Positions 8,388-17,498 are shown, counted from the first letter of the stretch. The stretch is DNA of 64,000 bases from Fictibacillus sp. b24 (GCF_030348825.1 NZ_JAUCES010000005.1:2480001-2544000), one strand, 5' to 3'. The notes: generated by a model not told the origin, from the sequence alone. Made by a program: numbers and translations.

Positions 8388-10454
8388 ATGGAGCCCCAAA
8401 AACAGATTGTTCTATTAGCAGGTACAAAAGAAACACGTATTGCACTGTCTCATCAGCTTCAATCAATTTTAGGCGATTTTTTTCATATTAGAAGCTATTC
8501 TTCCGAAGAGATGCTGCCTTCACAGCTTCAGAACGAAATTGTTATTTTATCCTCTTATCTTATAAGACGTGAGGTAGCTCACTGTTTAAGTGAATCTTGT
8601 AAAGTCATCACGGCAAGACGCACCGTAAATTATGAATATATGGATCAGCTTCTTCAGCTGCCTGAAGGTACAGATGTTATGTACGTTAACGACTTCCCTC
8701 AAACAGTCGAACAGTCCGTACAAACTCTCGTACATCTCGGCATCGATCACTTAAATTACCTTCCCTATTATCCTGGCATTCCTCACTATCAATACTCAGA
8801 GATCGCTGTGACACCTGGGGAGATGCATCTAGTGCCAAGAGAGGTTAAGAGAATTATTAATATCGGCGTACGCTTAATCGACATAACTACTATAACAGAG
8901 ATTTTGAGCGAACTCGGTGTATTGGATGACAGGGCGACAGGTATTTCTGAACGGTTTACCAAAAAAATTATTCAGCTGTCCAAGAAACTTGCACTTGCTA
9001 ATCAAAAAGCTCTTCAACTTAACGAACACCTAGACAAAGTATTAAATGGTGTAAATGATGGTATTTTGTCATTTGATCATTCAGGAAAAATTACCGTATT
9101 TAACGAAGAACTGGAGAACATATTTTCAACTGCTTCCAAACAAGCTGTCGGAAAGCATATTAAACAAATTATTAAAGACAAAGAACTGCTAGACTTTTTA
9201 TCAGATACTGAAAACGAACAATCTGACCAGTTTTTCACAATCAACGATACAAATGTCATGGTTCACCGCTTTACATTACCAGCTGAAAATACGATGATCG
9301 CGACATTTAAGAACACGAGCACGACAATCTCGATGGAGAAAGCCGCAAGACACGAACTAAAGCGAAAAGGATATATCGGAAAGTATTTTTTCAATGATAT
9401 AATTGGCGGCTCCGATCAGATCGTCTTAACAAAAAATATTGCAAAGAAGCTGGCGGCAACAGACCTTTCTCTTCTTATTCAAGGCGAAAGCGGAACAGGC
9501 AAAGAACTCTTTGCGAGCTCCATTCATAATGAATCAAGCAGAAGAAACGGACCATTCTTAGCAGTAAATTGTTCTGCGCTTTCAGAAGATTTATTAGAAA
9601 GTGAACTTTTCGGTTATGAAGAAGGAGCATTTACAGGAGCAAAAAAAGGCGGAAAACAGGGTCTCTTCGAACAAGCAGAAGGCGGAACTATTTTTCTGGA
9701 CGAAATTGGCGACATTAGCGTTAAACTCCAAACACGCCTCCTACGCGTTCTGCAGGAAAAAGAGTTGCGCAGAGTCGGAGGAACACGCGTCCTCCCTATA
9801 GATGTAAGGGTCATTTCTGCTACCAACAAGGATTTGGCGACTGATATAAAGAACGGACTATTTCGTGAAGATCTGTATCATCGGCTGAATGTTCTCTATT
9901 TAAAGATTCCAGCGCTCCGAGAACGCAAAGGAGACATTCCGCTTTTACTGAATCATTTTTTAGCGATGCGTTCTACCAAAAAGATGACCGTGGAAAGCGA
10001 AGTGGTACGCCACCTTATGAATCGAACTTGGTCGGGTAATATTAGAGAGTTAAAGAATGCCATTGATTATATGCTTGCAGTGTGTGAAGGAGAAAAGATT
10101 ACTGTTCAGGATCTGCCTCAAGAAGTGATGAGAATAAGAAGTTTGGAGAGGACTCTAGAGGCAGAAGTTATGAAAGAGACTGCTGTGACCTCTGATGAAT
10201 TGCCGCTTATAGCGCCAAATGAAGAAGCTGCGATTTTGAACTGCATCTATCAAAACCACTGTTCTGGTAAACCATCCAGCCGGAAAAGCTTATTGATGGA
10301 TTTAGAATTAAAAGGCGTAAAACTATCGGAAGCTCAAGTCAGATTGCGCTTAGACCTCTTGGAGCGGAAAGGGTTTATCGTGAAAGCAAAAGGGCGAAAA
10401 GGAACAAGGCTGACCGAGAGCGGGCTTGTTTATATTAAGAATGAATTGGCGTGA
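8388..10454 (+). CDS. Sigma-54-dependent transcriptional activator of the yfcC-iadA operon
   Basis: 688 residues from ATG 8388; GAAGGTG lies 8 bases upstream, while the longer frame from GTG 8379 would place its start inside that site. An N-terminal sensor of about 180 residues matches nothing I recognise. It is followed by a PAS-like segment (about 205-310) and the AAA+ domain (about 330-565) with Walker A GESGTGKE, the sigma-54 contact loop GAFTGA, Walker B GGTIFLDE and the arginine-finger FREDLYHRLN. The C terminus is not a Fis helix-turn-helix but looks like a winged helix (AQVRLRLDLLERKGFIVKAK). It is divergent from its likely target operon. Confidence 0.9.
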   Translation: MEPQKQIVLLAGTKETRIALSHQLQSILGDFFHIRSYSSEEMLPSQLQNEIVILSSYLIRREVAHCLSESCKVITARRTVNYEYMDQLLQLPEGTDVMYVNDFPQTVEQSVQTLVHLGIDHLNYLPYYPGIPHYQYSEIAVTPGEMHLVPREVKRIINIGVRLIDITTITEILSELGVLDDRATGISERFTKKIIQLSKKLALANQKALQLNEHLDKVLNGVNDGILSFDHSGKITVFNEELENIFSTASKQAVGKHIKQIIKDKELLDFLSDTENEQSDQFFTINDTNVMVHRFTLPAENTMIATFKNTSTTISMEKAARHELKRKGYIGKYFFNDIIGGSDQIVLTKNIAKKLAATDLSLLIQGESGTGKELFASSIHNESSRRNGPFLAVNCSALSEDLLESELFGYEEGAFTGAKKGGKQGLFEQAEGGTIFLDEIGDISVKLQTRLLRVLQEKELRRVGGTRVLPIDVRVISATNKDLATDIKNGLFREDLYHRLNVLYLKIPALRERKGDIPLLLNHFLAMRSTKKMTVESEVVRHLMNRTWSGNIRELKNAIDYMLAVCEGEKITVQDLPQEVMRIRSLERTLEAEVMKETAVTSDELPLIAPNEEAAILNCIYQNHCSGKPSSRKSLLMDLELKGVKLSEAQVRLRLDLLERKGFIVKAKGRKGTRLTESGLVYIKNELA

Positions 10455-10508
10455 GAGGTTTTTTTATGGTAGTAGGATGTTATTTTCAGGGTGCAATTAT
10501 AAAACTTT

Positions 10509-10560
10509 AGAATCGCTCGTAAATCTCTAGAATCGCTCGTCCAGCTTGCATAATCTGCCG
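10509..10560. repeat. Short 20/21-bp degenerate tandem array (array A)
   Basis: AATCGCTCGT occurs at 10511 and 10531, and AATCTGCCGC at 10552, in an otherwise empty gap between convergent genes. Confidence 0.55.
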
Positions 10561-10570
10561 CTGGACGCAC

Positions 10571-10603
10571 AAAAAGCTGACTTCACTAAGTAAGTCAGCT
10601 TTT
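10571..10603. terminator. Bidirectional terminator between the activator gene and hpaD
   Basis: AAAAGCTGACTT/AAGTCAGCTTTT perfect 12-bp stem with an 8-base loop, T run on both strands. Confidence 0.85.
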
Positions 10604-10622
10604 ATCTTCTATACATAATAGA

Positions 10623-11606
10623 TCAAGTCACAAAATCTGGTTTACGCTGCGCCAAAGTAGGACTTTTCAGCTCTACAGGCTCTCCTTTTTCAAGATTCAA
10701 GAAAGAAGTCGCCTCGTTAAACCAGCTGTCAGGAGCTTTGTGGCCCCAGAACGTTTGACGTCTCGGGTCGTTAATGTCCCACTTGATCGGTTTAAAGTCA
10801 GGATCACTCGTCAGATAATCCCCGTTATATAGCTCGATTCGATTTCCATCAGGATCGCGAACGTATAAGAAAAATGCGTTCGATAAACCATGACGTCCAG
10901 GCCCGCGCTCGATATTGTCTGCATATCCCATGCTCGCCATCACATCACAGCAATGAATCAGACTCATTGGATCAGAAAGCCAAAAGCCTACGTGATGAAG
11001 ACGAGGCCCTTCTCCGTTCATAAAGGCAACGTCATGAACAGTCGGCTTGCGGTGAAGCCACGCTGCCCATGTTCGATCGTCTTCTGTTGCCGTATATTCC
11101 GAGACTCTAAATCCGAGTTCATCTGTATAGAATTGAACAGCCGCTTCCACATCCGGAACCATACAGTTGATGTGATCGATACGCTGAACACGTGCACCTC
11201 GGTACAGATCATACTTTTGGATGCACCGTTCAACACTCTCCATCTCAACAAAAAATTCTAGCGGTATGCCAGAAGGGTCTTCTACGCATAAGGTTTTACC
11301 GATTCCAACTTTAGAGTCTGCATCTTTCCACAGCACTTTGGCGCCTTTTCCTTTAAAAAAGGATTCTAGCTCATTCAAGTGGCTGTCTTCCCATACTTTG
11401 TAGCTCACTACATGAACACCAGGCTTATCCGCTTTTTTTAACAGAAGACTGTGATGCGAGTGTTCTTCCAATCCTCGTAATGCCATCCACTCTGAGGTAG
11501 CGGCCGTTTCGATAAATCCCAGAGCATTCACATAAAAATCACGGGAAGCATGGAGGTCAGTTACGTTCATGACAACACGCGCAATTCGTATAATGTTAAA
11601 ATCCAT
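10623..11606 (-). CDS. hpaD: 3,4-dihydroxyphenylacetate (homoprotocatechuate) 2,3-dioxygenase
   Basis: 327 residues, two tandem vicinal-oxygen-chelate modules. It cleaves the ring of homoprotocatechuate next to the hydroxyls (extradiol). The 2-His-1-Glu metal site is visible in the C-terminal module: His in DHINCMVPD, His in RLHHVGFW and Glu in RIELYNGDY. The length and the C-terminal tail are like the Brevibacterium/Arthrobacter type I enzyme rather than the type III enterobacterial HpcB fold. It is the last gene of the operon, 11 bases after hpaB, with GGAGGT before ATG. Confidence 0.93.
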   Translation of the reverse strand: MDFNIIRIARVVMNVTDLHASRDFYVNALGFIETAATSEWMALRGLEEHSHHSLLLKKADKPGVHVVSYKVWEDSHLNELESFFKGKGAKVLWKDADSKVGIGKTLCVEDPSGIPLEFFVEMESVERCIQKYDLYRGARVQRIDHINCMVPDVEAAVQFYTDELGFRVSEYTATEDDRTWAAWLHRKPTVHDVAFMNGEGPRLHHVGFWLSDPMSLIHCCDVMASMGYADNIERGPGRHGLSNAFFLYVRDPDGNRIELYNGDYLTSDPDFKPIKWDINDPRRQTFWGHKAPDSWFNEATSFLNLEKGEPVELKSPTLAQRKPDFVT

Positions 11607-11617
11607 GACGTTACCTC

Positions 11618-13093
11618 CTATACTCTCGTGTAGTTATGGCTTTTGGAATTCACACGCTGGAGAAAATCCTTCACCATCGCTTTGTAAGGCTCTTTGTTAA
11701 ATTGATCATAATAAATGTTCGACATACGCGCCGGATCTCCAAAGAAGTAGTACTCATACAGCGCTTGACGGCCACCGAACGTACTGATGGAGATGTCCCA
11801 TGCCAAGCGGAACAATTGCGTGCGCTCGTAACCATCAATGTTTGCGCCTTGTGTATAGCGATGCACGAGTTCACCGATATCGTCTGCGTTAAAGTCTGCT
11901 TCTGTCGGAATCCCCATCAAACCTGAAGCTCCGAGGATTTTCACGATTTCAACGATGCGCTGATACATTTTCGGGTACCAGTTACGCGCTGCATTCAGCG
12001 GTGCAAAGTCTGGCGTCATGTTCCCGTATTTATCAATAGAAGCGTTGTGTTCTGCACGGTAAAGGTGAGAACGCATCGTTTCGAGAATCAGCATGACTTC
12101 AGATGCTTTCTCTTTAACATGCGGAAATACATCGATGCCGATGGATTCCATCATATTTAAGATGACGCCTAACACAAATTCCGTTTTTACCGTATTTTTA
12201 GCAATAACTTGATGCGCCATATGAACGATTGCGTTTGTTTCCACGTACGTACGGTTACAAATATCCGAGCTTCCGCTTACAAAAACGCGCTCCCACGGTA
12301 CTAGCACATTATCAAAAACAACGATTGCATCACTTTCCTCAAATCGCGAGCTTAGTGGATGATCCCATTGGCTTCGGCCCGTATCGAACGATTCTCGGCA
12401 AAGGAACTTCAATCCTTCCGTGTTGTTCGGAATCGCAAAAGCCATTGCATAAGGATCGTCTTCAGAAGATGCTTTATTCAATGTAGATGGGAAAACGACG
12501 ATCTCATCCGTTACCCCACCGAGTGTTGCTAACAATCTAGCACCTTTCACTACAATTCCATCTTTATTTTTTTCAACGATGCGAGCTGATAAATATGGAT
12601 CTTTTTGCTCAGACTGCTTTTTCGAACGATTTGTCTGAGGATGAATGAGTGTATGCGTTAAGCTGATGTCATTTTCTCGGCAATAGTCGTAATACTTTCT
12701 GGCGTTCTCCGCAAACATCGGATCATTTTGTGCAAAGAAGTTACCAGACGTACCAAATGCCATGACGCTCGTATTCAAATAATCAGGTGTACGCCCCATC
12801 ATGCCACCCGTGTAGCCCGCCCACTCAGAAATCATTTCACGGCGGCGGATCAGATCGTCTACCGTTTTAGGGGCAATAAAGGAAAGTCCAACTTTATCAC
12901 CCGTTTGTTCAGAGGTGTATAGCATCTTGTCTGCTTTTTCGTGCTGGAGGTCATACAAGTTGGCAATGGATCTTACGATGTTTCGAAATGCGGGATGAGA
13001 AGGTACATCTTCTACTTTCTCACCATGAATCCAAACATTATTCTTAGCCTTTGAAATTCCTTGAATATATTGTTCCCCCGTGCGTGCAGGCAA
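11618..13093 (-). CDS. hpaB: 4-hydroxyphenylacetate 3-monooxygenase, oxygenase component
   Basis: 491 residues, the acyl-CoA-dehydrogenase-like FADH2-dependent monooxygenase HpaB (N-terminal ARTGEQYIQGI; NKDGIVVKGARLLATLGG; WERVFV). It adds the 3-hydroxyl to give homoprotocatechuate, the substrate of HpaD. The start is TTG at 13091-13093, seven bases from AAGGAGG. The enzyme needs FADH2 from a flavin reductase (HpaC); no hpaC is in this operon, so it must come from elsewhere in the genome. It lies between hpaE and hpaD. Confidence 0.94.
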   Translation of the reverse strand: MPARTGEQYIQGISKAKNNVWIHGEKVEDVPSHPAFRNIVRSIANLYDLQHEKADKMLYTSEQTGDKVGLSFIAPKTVDDLIRRREMISEWAGYTGGMMGRTPDYLNTSVMAFGTSGNFFAQNDPMFAENARKYYDYCRENDISLTHTLIHPQTNRSKKQSEQKDPYLSARIVEKNKDGIVVKGARLLATLGGVTDEIVVFPSTLNKASSEDDPYAMAFAIPNNTEGLKFLCRESFDTGRSQWDHPLSSRFEESDAIVVFDNVLVPWERVFVSGSSDICNRTYVETNAIVHMAHQVIAKNTVKTEFVLGVILNMMESIGIDVFPHVKEKASEVMLILETMRSHLYRAEHNASIDKYGNMTPDFAPLNAARNWYPKMYQRIVEIVKILGASGLMGIPTEADFNADDIGELVHRYTQGANIDGYERTQLFRLAWDISISTFGGRQALYEYYFFGDPARMSNIYYDQFNKEPYKAMVKDFLQRVNSKSHNYTRV

Positions 13094-13105
13094 AGAAATC
13101 CCTCC

Positions 13106-14620
13106 TTAATGTTTCGCTTCCGTCTGAAGCGTTTGTTTTTTCTTTCCAAATTGCTGAATGTGATGATCTGCGAGTGCAACATGCACCACTTTCATCTCTG
13201 TGTAAAACTCAAACGCGTAATGGCCGCCTTCACGACCGATTCCAGAATTCTTGGATCCACCGAACGGAATACGAAGGTCACGAACGTTTTGCGAATTCAC
13301 CCACAGCATGCCGGCTTCAACAGCGTTAGCAACGCGAAGACCTTTTTTCATATCGTTCGTCCACACATAACCAGCGAGGCCATACTTGATATCATTTGCG
13401 TAATCAATCACTTCTGCTTCGTCTTTAAACGTCATAACAGACAAAACAGGTCCAAAGATTTCTTCTTGTGCGACTGTCATATCGTTTTTCACGTTCAACA
13501 GAAGAGTTGGCGCGACAAAGTTTCCTTTTTTGTGAGATTCAGAGAGAGTCTGGCTGTATACTTCAGCCCCCTCATTTGCAGCGATCTGCAGGTAACGCTT
13601 CACATTTTCATAGTGTTCTGTATGGATGAGAGGTCCGACTTCTGTTTCTGGATCAGATGGATCACCAACGATAATGTTATCCACCCTCTCCTTTAAGCGG
13701 GCAACAAACTCATTCTTAATCGATTCATGAACAAATAATCGGGAATTCGCTGTACATCTTTCCCCATTAAAAGAAAAGATTCCCCATACACAAGCGTCAA
13801 GCGCGCGTTCAAAATCACAATCATCAAATACGATAATCGGTGACTTTCCTCCAAGCTCCATAGAAAAGCGCTTAAGCGAGGCGGCTCCGTTTCTCATAAT
13901 CTCTGAACCCGTCTTTGTCTCTCCTGTAAACGAGATCAGCTGCACATCTTCGTGAGCAACAAGGGACGCACCAGCTGTTTCACCAAAACCATGCACGACG
14001 TTAAATACCCCATGAGGCAGCCCTGCTTCATCAACAAGTTCTGCTAGTTTGTTAGCCGTCAATGGTGACCATTCTGCAGGTTTTAAGATGACGGTGTTTC
14101 CTGTCGCAAGAGCCGGGGCAATCTTCCATGTTTCTAGCATGAAAGGTGCATTCCACGGTGTGATTAGCCCTGCTACGCCTACAGGCTTTTGGATCGTATA
14201 GTTCATGAACTCGTCATCTACGTGATACGCTTCACCCGACATACGGTTTTTTACCATTTCAGCATAAAATCTAAAGTTATCTGCTGCACGACCTACCATT
14301 TTTCTCGTTTGAGCAATCGGAAGTCCTGTATCGTATGATTCCAGCAAAGCAATCTCTTCAATGTCACGGTCGATCAGCTCGGCAATCTTATAAATATATT
14401 GAAGACGCTTTTCCTGCTTCATCTTGCCCCAAGGTCCTTGCTTAAAGGCTTCTTTTGCCGCTTTAGCTGCTAGATTAATGTCTTCTTTCGTACCTTCACT
14501 TACCGTGTTGATCTTTTCGTTCGTATATGGATTGACATTAACGAAAAAGTCTCCTTTATGCCCTGAAACAAACTGCCCGTCAATATAGTGCTGAATCATC
14601 TCTTTAATTTCCGGCTTCAT
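13106..14620 (-). CDS. hpaE: 5-carboxymethyl-2-hydroxymuconate semialdehyde dehydrogenase
   Basis: 504 residues from ATG 14618-14620 (GGAGGGAAGG upstream); the frame is open 27 codons further, but that part overlaps hpaG and has no ribosome site. NAD-dependent aldehyde dehydrogenase family: PWNAPF, the catalytic Glu in MELGGKSP and the catalytic Cys in NGERCTANSR. It oxidises the ring-cleavage semialdehyde to the tricarboxylic acid. The start overlaps the hpaG end by 17 bases, consistent with translational coupling. Confidence 0.93.
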   Translation of the reverse strand: MKPEIKEMIQHYIDGQFVSGHKGDFFVNVNPYTNEKINTVSEGTKEDINLAAKAAKEAFKQGPWGKMKQEKRLQYIYKIAELIDRDIEEIALLESYDTGLPIAQTRKMVGRAADNFRFYAEMVKNRMSGEAYHVDDEFMNYTIQKPVGVAGLITPWNAPFMLETWKIAPALATGNTVILKPAEWSPLTANKLAELVDEAGLPHGVFNVVHGFGETAGASLVAHEDVQLISFTGETKTGSEIMRNGAASLKRFSMELGGKSPIIVFDDCDFERALDACVWGIFSFNGERCTANSRLFVHESIKNEFVARLKERVDNIIVGDPSDPETEVGPLIHTEHYENVKRYLQIAANEGAEVYSQTLSESHKKGNFVAPTLLLNVKNDMTVAQEEIFGPVLSVMTFKDEAEVIDYANDIKYGLAGYVWTNDMKKGLRVANAVEAGMLWVNSQNVRDLRIPFGGSKNSGIGREGGHYAFEFYTEMKVVHVALADHHIQQFGKKKQTLQTEAKH

Positions 14621-15395
14621 GATCCTTCCCTCCAGTTGGCACCTTTTCTGTGCGTCCATCAACAATCGTGTTTTCAAGTGACCCAAGATAATCAATCTCA
14701 AGTCTTACAACATCACCAGGGTGAACGTGAGAAATTCCTTTTGGTGTACCCGTCCAGATCACATCATTTGGTTCAAGCGTCATGAATGATGACACAAATT
14801 CAATGATTTCAGGGATTGAATACATCAAGTCTTTTGTGTTCCCTTGCTGTCTAAGTTCCCCGTTTACATACGTGCGCAGTTCAAGGTTTGTAACATCCGG
14901 AATATCAGCAGCATCTACATAAAAAGGACCCATCGGACCAAACGTGTCGTGCCCTTTTGCACGGACAGGCGGACGGTACCAGTTATTTACAAAGTCACGC
15001 ACAGTTACGTCGTTTGCAATGGTGTAACCGCTTACAAATTCCATCGCATTTTCAGCTTTAATGTTTCTTCCCTCTTTACCAATAACAACGGCAAGTTCAT
15101 TTTCATAGTGCATGTAAGTTGCACCATCTGGATAGAACACTTTTCCTTTGTGTCCTACAAGTGACGAGTTTGGTTTGATAAACAGAACAGGTTCTGCCGG
15201 CTTTTCAAGTCCTAGTTCATCAGCATGATCTGCATAATTTAGTGCGAGGCCGATCATTTTGTTCGGCTGAAAAGGAGGCAGCCATGTGTCGATCTCACTT
15301 ACTTTTGCCGTTTTACCAGATGAGAACGTAATCACATCATCAACAATTGTTCCTTTTTGTTCTCTTCCTTCAAATATCACGCGTGCATGTTTCAT
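14604..15395 (-). CDS. hpaG: HpaG-type isomerase/decarboxylase (fumarylacetoacetate hydrolase fold)
   Basis: 263 residues, one FAH domain, against the ~430-residue two-domain HpaG of enterobacteria. LNYADHADELG, the acidic metal site in YENELAVVIG and the GTPKGISHVHPGD loop are those of 5-oxopent-3-ene-1,2,5-tricarboxylate decarboxylase / 5-carboxymethyl-2-hydroxymuconate isomerase. Only one such gene is present, so it either does both steps as a homodimer or a partner lies elsewhere. It is directly downstream of the dapA-like gene with no gap. Confidence 0.88.
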   Translation of the reverse strand: MKHARVIFEGREQKGTIVDDVITFSSGKTAKVSEIDTWLPPFQPNKMIGLALNYADHADELGLEKPAEPVLFIKPNSSLVGHKGKVFYPDGATYMHYENELAVVIGKEGRNIKAENAMEFVSGYTIANDVTVRDFVNNWYRPPVRAKGHDTFGPMGPFYVDAADIPDVTNLELRTYVNGELRQQGNTKDLMYSIPEIIEFVSSFMTLEPNDVIWTGTPKGISHVHPGDVVRLEIDYLGSLENTIVDGRTEKVPTGGKDHEAGN

Positions 15396-16319
15396 TTATA
15401 CTTCACTCCCTATTTTTTCTACTAATCCGTAATCAGCAAGTACGCTTCTGATCTCTTTTTGCAGAGACTCCGTTGGCAGGTCCATTGGCAGTCTTAATTT
15501 CGGATTGATTCTGCCCATCATTCCCAGTGCTGCTTTTAACGGCGCTGGATTCGTATCTTTAAAGAGAACATCGTTTAATGGCATTAAGTCATAATGAAGC
15601 TTCAATGCTTCTTCTACATTTCCAGAATCCCATGCGTTATACACTTCTGCTACTTTAGAAGGCAATACATTTGCTGTTGCTGATATGTACCCTGCTCCGC
15701 CAATCGCAAGCATCGGGTAGCAAAGAAGTTCAATGCCTGAATACAGCAAAAAGTCACGACCGCAGTTTAATAACACACGGTTAATGTGTTCAAAGTCTTT
15801 ATTGGATTCTTTTACACCTATAATGTTCGGACAGTCTTCGTTAAGGCGTGCCAGTGTTTTTACTTCTAAATTAACTGCTGTTCTTCCTGGGATGTTATAG
15901 ATGATTAGTGGAATGTCTACTGAGTCAGCGATCAGTTTAAAGTGTTTGTATAGAGCATGCTGAGAAGGCTTGTTGTAGTATGGGACGATTACCATAGCGG
16001 CATCTGCACCCATTTCTTGTGCGAGTTTTGTTAAGTGAAGAGATTCTTGGTGGTTGGTTGATCCTGTTCCAGGTACGATTGGCACACGTTTGTTTACGGC
16101 CTTTATCGCTGTTTCCATAACAAGCTCACGTTCTTTTAATGTTAATGATGATGGCTCACCAGTTGTACCAGTTACAGAGATTCCGTGGCTGCCAGACTGA
16201 ATGTGCCAGTCTATCAAACTTTTGAGTGTATCGAGATCCAATGACTCATCATCATGAAAAGGGGTGATGATGGGTGCAATGGATCCTCTCAATGATTTTT
16301 TTGCTTCTTCTACGTTCAT
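15396..16319 (-). CDS. DapA/NAL family Schiff-base aldolase in the hpa operon
   Basis: 307 residues, class I aldolase TIM barrel. The Schiff-base Lys170 (IIGVKESN), Tyr141 and Arg146 (YNIPGRT) and the GTTGE loop at 51-55 match DapA. Because the operon lacks hpaI, hpaH and hpaF, this protein may perform the final pyruvate-forming cleavage instead of HpaI, or may be a catabolic paralogue with another 2-oxo acid substrate. It is unlikely to be the biosynthetic DapA given the catabolic operon. It starts at ATG overlapping the gntR stop by four bases (ATGA). Confidence 0.8.
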   Translation of the reverse strand: MNVEEAKKSLRGSIAPIITPFHDDESLDLDTLKSLIDWHIQSGSHGISVTGTTGEPSSLTLKERELVMETAIKAVNKRVPIVPGTGSTNHQESLHLTKLAQEMGADAAMVIVPYYNKPSQHALYKHFKLIADSVDIPLIIYNIPGRTAVNLEVKTLARLNEDCPNIIGVKESNKDFEHINRVLLNCGRDFLLYSGIELLCYPMLAIGGAGYISATANVLPSKVAEVYNAWDSGNVEEALKLHYDLMPLNDVLFKDTNPAPLKAALGMMGRINPKLRLPMDLPTESLQKEIRSVLADYGLVEKIGSEV

Positions 16320-16996
16320 TTTTTCATCTCCTTAAGATTATTTTGAGATTCATCCTCGAGAAATGCTTTTAGCGTATTCAATTTATGATTCCTTGTAAAA
16401 GTCTCAATCTTCTTTGGGTCTTCTCTATTTTCGAGCATCTCAATCAGTTGATAATGTTCAGCAATGGAACGCTTCATTCTTGATGGTTTCATCGTTGTTC
16501 CTTGTTTTCGGACTGTCCCTAATCTTTCCCATGTTGAATGAATCTGTTCCATTAAAAATTGATTGGTGCAATAACGGTAAGTAAGTTTGTGAAATTCTTT
16601 GTTGTAGTTGGAGAAGAGAGAAAAATCAAGATCATCAAGGGCATCTTCCATAAGTCTTGTATACGCTCTTAAATCTTTAAGCTTTTCATGAGGAAAGTAG
16701 ATAGATGATTCTGCAGTCGCAAAACCTTCCAATACGGCTAAAACGGATAGTGTTTCTAAATATGCTTGTTCATCGAACGGGGTTACAATCGCTCCCGAAT
16801 AAGGTTTAAATGAAATTAAGGAATCCGCTTCAAGCAATCTGATCGCTTCACGAACAGGTATGGCACTCGTTTGAAGTTCCCTTGCTAGTTGGTCGATTAC
16901 AAGTTTGTGACCAGGCGGATACCTGCCATCTAAAATACGAGAACGGATGACTTGGTAAGCATATTGCTGTTTGTTTGGTTTATTTCGAGTCTTCAT
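16316..16996 (-). CDS. GntR/FadR-family regulator of the hpa operon
   Basis: 226 residues: an N-terminal winged helix (about 10-75, AYQVIRSRILDGRYPPGHKL, AIPVREAIRLLEADSL) and a C-terminal all-helical FCD ligand domain (about 80-215) with the metal-binding His pattern (EFHKLTYRY, EHYQLIEML). First gene of gntR-dapA-like-hpaG-hpaE-hpaB-hpaD. The twin palindrome directly upstream indicates autoregulation of the whole operon, probably relieved by a pathway intermediate. The ribosome site is weak. Confidence 0.88.
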   Translation of the reverse strand: MKTRNKPNKQQYAYQVIRSRILDGRYPPGHKLVIDQLARELQTSAIPVREAIRLLEADSLISFKPYSGAIVTPFDEQAYLETLSVLAVLEGFATAESSIYFPHEKLKDLRAYTRLMEDALDDLDFSLFSNYNKEFHKLTYRYCTNQFLMEQIHSTWERLGTVRKQGTTMKPSRMKRSIAEHYQLIEMLENREDPKKIETFTRNHKLNTLKAFLEDESQNNLKEMKK

Positions 16997-17013
16997 ATTT
17001 CTATGTTAATCTC

Positions 17014-17062
17014 AAATCATATATGATTTCAAGTATATTTTCAGAAAAATCATATATTATAG
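17014..17062 (-). promoter_or_regulatory. Twin operator upstream of gntR-hpa
   Basis: A perfect 16-bp palindrome AAATCATATATGATTT at 17014-17029 and a degraded copy AAATCATATATTATAG at 17047-17062, 33 bases apart (about three helical turns, same face). The form fits a GntR/FadR operator. TATAAT-like and TATACT-like -10 sequences overlap, but no single promoter is clear. Confidence 0.65.
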
Positions 17063-17207
17063 TTAATTTAGTAAGATGGTAGCGGTTTATAATAAAAACG
17101 AAAATAATTATAGTCAAATAGTCTTGTTGAATGTAGTATAAGTTTACATATGTAGTAAGAATAAGCTATTCTATTCATATAGATTGTGTAAAAGGGGTAA
17201 AAAGCCC

Positions 17208-17498
17208 ATGAATGTAAAAAATGCAATGGAAATCCTAGTAGACGAAGCACTAAAAAATTATTGGGGACAACTTCAACTTCCATGCAAATGTGAGATTTGT
17301 AAAGCAGATGTATTTGCCATTACTCTCAATAATTTGCCTCCCCGCTATGTGTCAAATGAAGATGGCTATGCTTTTGTAAAAGCACAAAACTTCGATGACC
17401 AATCAAGGGTTAATATTCTAAATCAGATCGTAAAAGCAACTGGCATCGTAGCAACACGTCCTTCACACGAATTAAAACCATCTCCTGCTACTGAGTAG
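17208..17498 (+). CDS. comFB: ComFB-like late competence protein
   Basis: 96 residues from ATG 17208 behind AAAAGGGG; the frame opens earlier at TTG 17184 with no ribosome site. Four-helix ComFB fold with the metal-binding Cys cluster PCKCEICKADV and the conserved LPPRYV. In Bacillus comFB sits in the comF operon and is not essential for DNA uptake; here it is alone, so a separate function (ComFB homologues in other bacteria bind cyclic dinucleotides) is possible. Confidence 0.88.
   Translation: MNVKNAMEILVDEALKNYWGQLQLPCKCEICKADVFAITLNNLPPRYVSNEDGYAFVKAQNFDDQSRVNILNQIVKATGIVATRPSHELKPSPATE

Noticed and set aside
13061-13696. 211-codon plus-strand ORF opposite hpaE/hpaB
   Set aside because: It is a shadow of two well-conserved minus-strand genes, with no ribosome site and no recognisable domain.
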